In this document: piece after piece, positions 61,761 to 64,000 of the stretch | Position numbering within the stretch: the stretch's first letter is position 1 | Layout: each line of letters begins with the position of its first letter | DNA from: Amphimedon queenslandica | Lineage: Eukaryota; Porifera; Demospongiae; Haplosclerida; Niphatidae | NCBI RefSeq assembly: GCF_000090795.2 | Contig: NW_003546307.1 | Coordinates: 210,199-274,198 of the forward strand | Direction of reading: 5' to 3' | DNA length: 64,000 nt | Translations under genes and position numbers: made by a program | The notes under the pieces: model-generated | What the model saw: the letters and a program-made list of their open reading frames with translations, nothing else | The model's database searches: none | Told to the model about the DNA's origin: nothing

Positions 61761-64000
61761 TCATGATGATGGAGGCACTGTGGGCTCAAGGCTAGGTGGA
61801 CTAAAAGACTCGATATTAAATTTCATAGTAAGACCATCATCTACCGTATCCTCAAACATAGAGAACTCATAGAGACTAGAGCTATTTGAACTATCGGAAA
61901 AGAATGGATAAAAATCATTCACATCAGTATCATGGAAAGCATTAAAAGGTGGTAGGCTATGTACAGAACCACTTGGTGAGGAACGGGATAATTTAGGAGT
62001 CATTGCACGTGATGCAGGCGCACTAATATTATCTGTAGGATCTACAGAATTACGAGCACTACGGGGGCGTGGTCTAGCAATACTTGGACTGGGGCAAGTG
62101 TTAGAGGAAGGGAGGGAGCTCTGATGCATGAATGCTGCTTGATCGGATAGAGGGAGGGGCTTGTTGCTCCTGACGATGGTTGTAGACGCTGTAAGTGAGG
62201 AGCGGGGTGAAATTTGGTTAGTGTCTGGAGAAATAGAGAACCCTCCTCCACTGGCGGTTGTAGTCATTGAGTTAAAAGTATCGCTGAACAAAGAGTCCAT
62301 GGATGTAGTGGATACTACTCCTGTTATTCGCTTTGTAGGGGTCCCGACCCAACTATCGTTTTTTAAAGGATCATATTCATCGGCCACTGATCTTTTTTCT
62401 TGGCGGACTACTGTTGAGGATGCCTCAAAGTTTATAAGATTGGGTACTTCATTACTCCCACCCGAAGGATCAGAGCAGCTCATGCTATTACCAGAGTCCT
62501 GAGAGTACTGAGCTGAATCAGACCTAGAGAGGTTCTTTGGACTAATAACTGGACTACGATCAGAAGACCTTCTCGGACTGATTGTTATTGGTCCTCCGCC
62601 TAGTTTGGGTGGGACTACTTTAGGAGGAGCTAAACTGGTCGGATTGTTGGTCTCTATAAGGAAATAAAAATTGTTAAAGTGTTGTTGTGCACATGGATGT
62701 TATCATGATGGATTATTATTAAATAAATATTGGCATAGTGATCATAGATAATGTAATTTTATCTGTTTACTTTCTGTTTTGTTGTGTTCTAATGCTAAGC
62801 ACATATTGCTATACAATATCTTCTACTATAATGCTAGTCTTAAATTATTTATTATGATATGTACATTAGTGCAATTTCTTACCATAACTTGGTGGAGGGG
62901 GTAAAGCATAAGAGCCATATGCTTTGCGTGGCTCGCTGTCTGATCTTATTCTCAAATCATAATCAGCTTCATCAAAGTCTTTACGAGACTGTCTCAGTGA
63001 TGAGCCTCTTTTCTGAAGTGGTTTCCTTTGGAACACAGAGTCTGATGCATCTAGAGAGAAATAGAGAGAGCATAAAGTTATAATCATTAGCACGATCCAG
63101 TTACACTACTCAAGTGTGATAACAAAGGTCAATCAGCACTATCATTGAACCACTAATAACTGATGATTAGAACAAATATGAGACTCGAATGTCCCTGTGC
63201 ATACCTTAAACTAGTGTAAATGTATGTTTGTGCATGCATACCTGAAGAAACATCAGATCCCTGTCTCTTATGAATGACTGGCAGAGATGAGCGGTGACTC
63301 CCTCTCATCATATGTGGATCGAGCCCAATCGCTACAATATGTAACAAATTGAGGCGGTAAAATATGTACATGTACTATAGTTAGTTACAGCCTATACTTA
63401 ACATGTACATACTGTTTTCACTTACGTTCAATAGTTTTGCTTGGTAGCTTATTATCAGTAGCTTTAGCGCGTCTTTGCTCTCTTGATGACATTGTTAACC
63501 ACTCGAGCATCTTACGGGGAAAAAACTTCTTTGTTCTTGGTGGTCTTTTCTGTCAAATGATTAAACAATCATGATAATGTACTACTTGGAACATGATGCC
63601 TCTTACCTCCCTCTCTCTTGCAATGATCTCAAGTTGCTTTTGAACTTTATCCATCATATCCACAAGACTTTGCTCCTTCTCCTCTAAATTTTTCTTCATT
63701 GCTATTACCCTTTCCTCCTGCAGTTTCATTTGCTGTATCAAATGTTTCTCTTTGTTTTCAACTTCCTAGTGGGTTAAAAGGTTACTAGCAGTTAGGTAAT
63801 AAGCAGGATCTTACCGATTCGACTTTTTTAAGATCATTAAATTTCATCTTGACTTCCTTCTTCCAAGTTGATTGAAGTGATTTGAATTCTTCATCCGAAG
63901 TGTACAGAAACTCTGTCTTTTGTATTTCTACTAATTTCTCCTTGACTTGAGTGAACGAAGGTCTCTTTGAGTGCTCTCTCTTCCAGCAACCTATTATGTG
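61761..64000 (-). CDS. Mixed-lineage protein kinase (MAP3K9/10/11-like), C-terminal part
   Basis: MAP3K that activates JNK/p38; the N-terminal SH3 and most of the kinase domain lie beyond the right edge. The window contains the kinase end (CWKREHSKRPSFTQVKEKL) and the conserved follow-on LQSTWKKEVKMKFNDLKKVE (human MLK: LQDNWKHEIQEMFDQL). Next come the leucine-zipper/coiled-coil (LIQQMKLQEERVIAMKKNLE...), a basic segment RPPRTKKFFPRKMLEW, and a Ser/Pro-rich tail ending TVPPSS with TGA at 61763-61761. Exons lie at roughly 64000-63815, 63766-63607, 63550-63426, 63331-63242, 63052-62883 and 62655-61761. MLK fits better than DLK or ZAK because no SAM domain follows and the basic block after the zipper matches MLK1-3. 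The symbol cannot be assigned. Confidence 0.8.

Overview
This 64 kb window is animal nuclear DNA. The genes have many exons, mostly short introns with GT...AG borders, and clear orthologues of metazoan genes (symplekin, CCDC175, Son of sevenless, CHP1, KIF6, HEATR5, COX20, GPATCH11, a mixed-lineage kinase). Very small intergenic gaps, AT-rich introns and abundant ACATGTAC, (CT)n and (AAT)n tracts suggest a compact early-branching animal genome. A demosponge such as Amphimedon queenslandica is my best guess; this is inference, not a database match.

Layout from left to right: 3' part of symplekin on the minus strand (1-4017); a CCDC175-like coiled-coil gene on plus (4167-8662); Son of sevenless on plus (8971-19214); CHP1 on minus (19557-20704); the ciliary kinesin KIF6 on plus (20845-25710); a divergent sirtuin on plus (25839-27210); an almost pure A/T tract; COX20 on plus (28197-28945); a 20 kb HEATR5 gene on minus (28948-48740) whose introns hold repeats and what looks like an interleaved plus-strand gene; a large redox fusion gene on plus (48869-55612); a 208-aa unrecognised gene on minus (56256-57633); a 75-aa gene on plus (57667-57946); GPATCH11 on minus (57950-59213); an apparently intronless 2-oxoglutarate/Fe(II) dioxygenase of bacterial type on plus (60357-61097); and the C-terminal part of a mixed-lineage kinase on minus (61761-64000).

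The standout is the gene at 48869-55612. The reconstructed 19-exon reading frame (4509 nt, 1502 codons plus stop) encodes, in order, a signal peptide, a Cys-rich cupredoxin-like ectodomain, a cytochrome b561 domain, a long disordered tail, a PAS domain, an EF-hand region and a NADPH-oxidase (NOX/DUOX-like) ferric-reductase plus dehydrogenase unit. I know of no described protein with this order. The flavin and NADPH signature residues of the NOX part are altered, so it may take its electrons, or signal, differently from ordinary NOX enzymes.

Other themes: four head-to-head gene pairs share short promoters (33 to 149 bp between start codons). RFX X-box-like motifs sit just upstream of CCDC175, KIF6 and the 75-aa gene, suggesting a shared ciliary programme. 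Two convergent pairs have stop codons only 2-4 bp apart. A roughly 180-bp repeat family is scattered through introns and spacers in one to three tandem units. CT and ACATGTAC microsatellites often sit directly at 3' and 5' splice sites.
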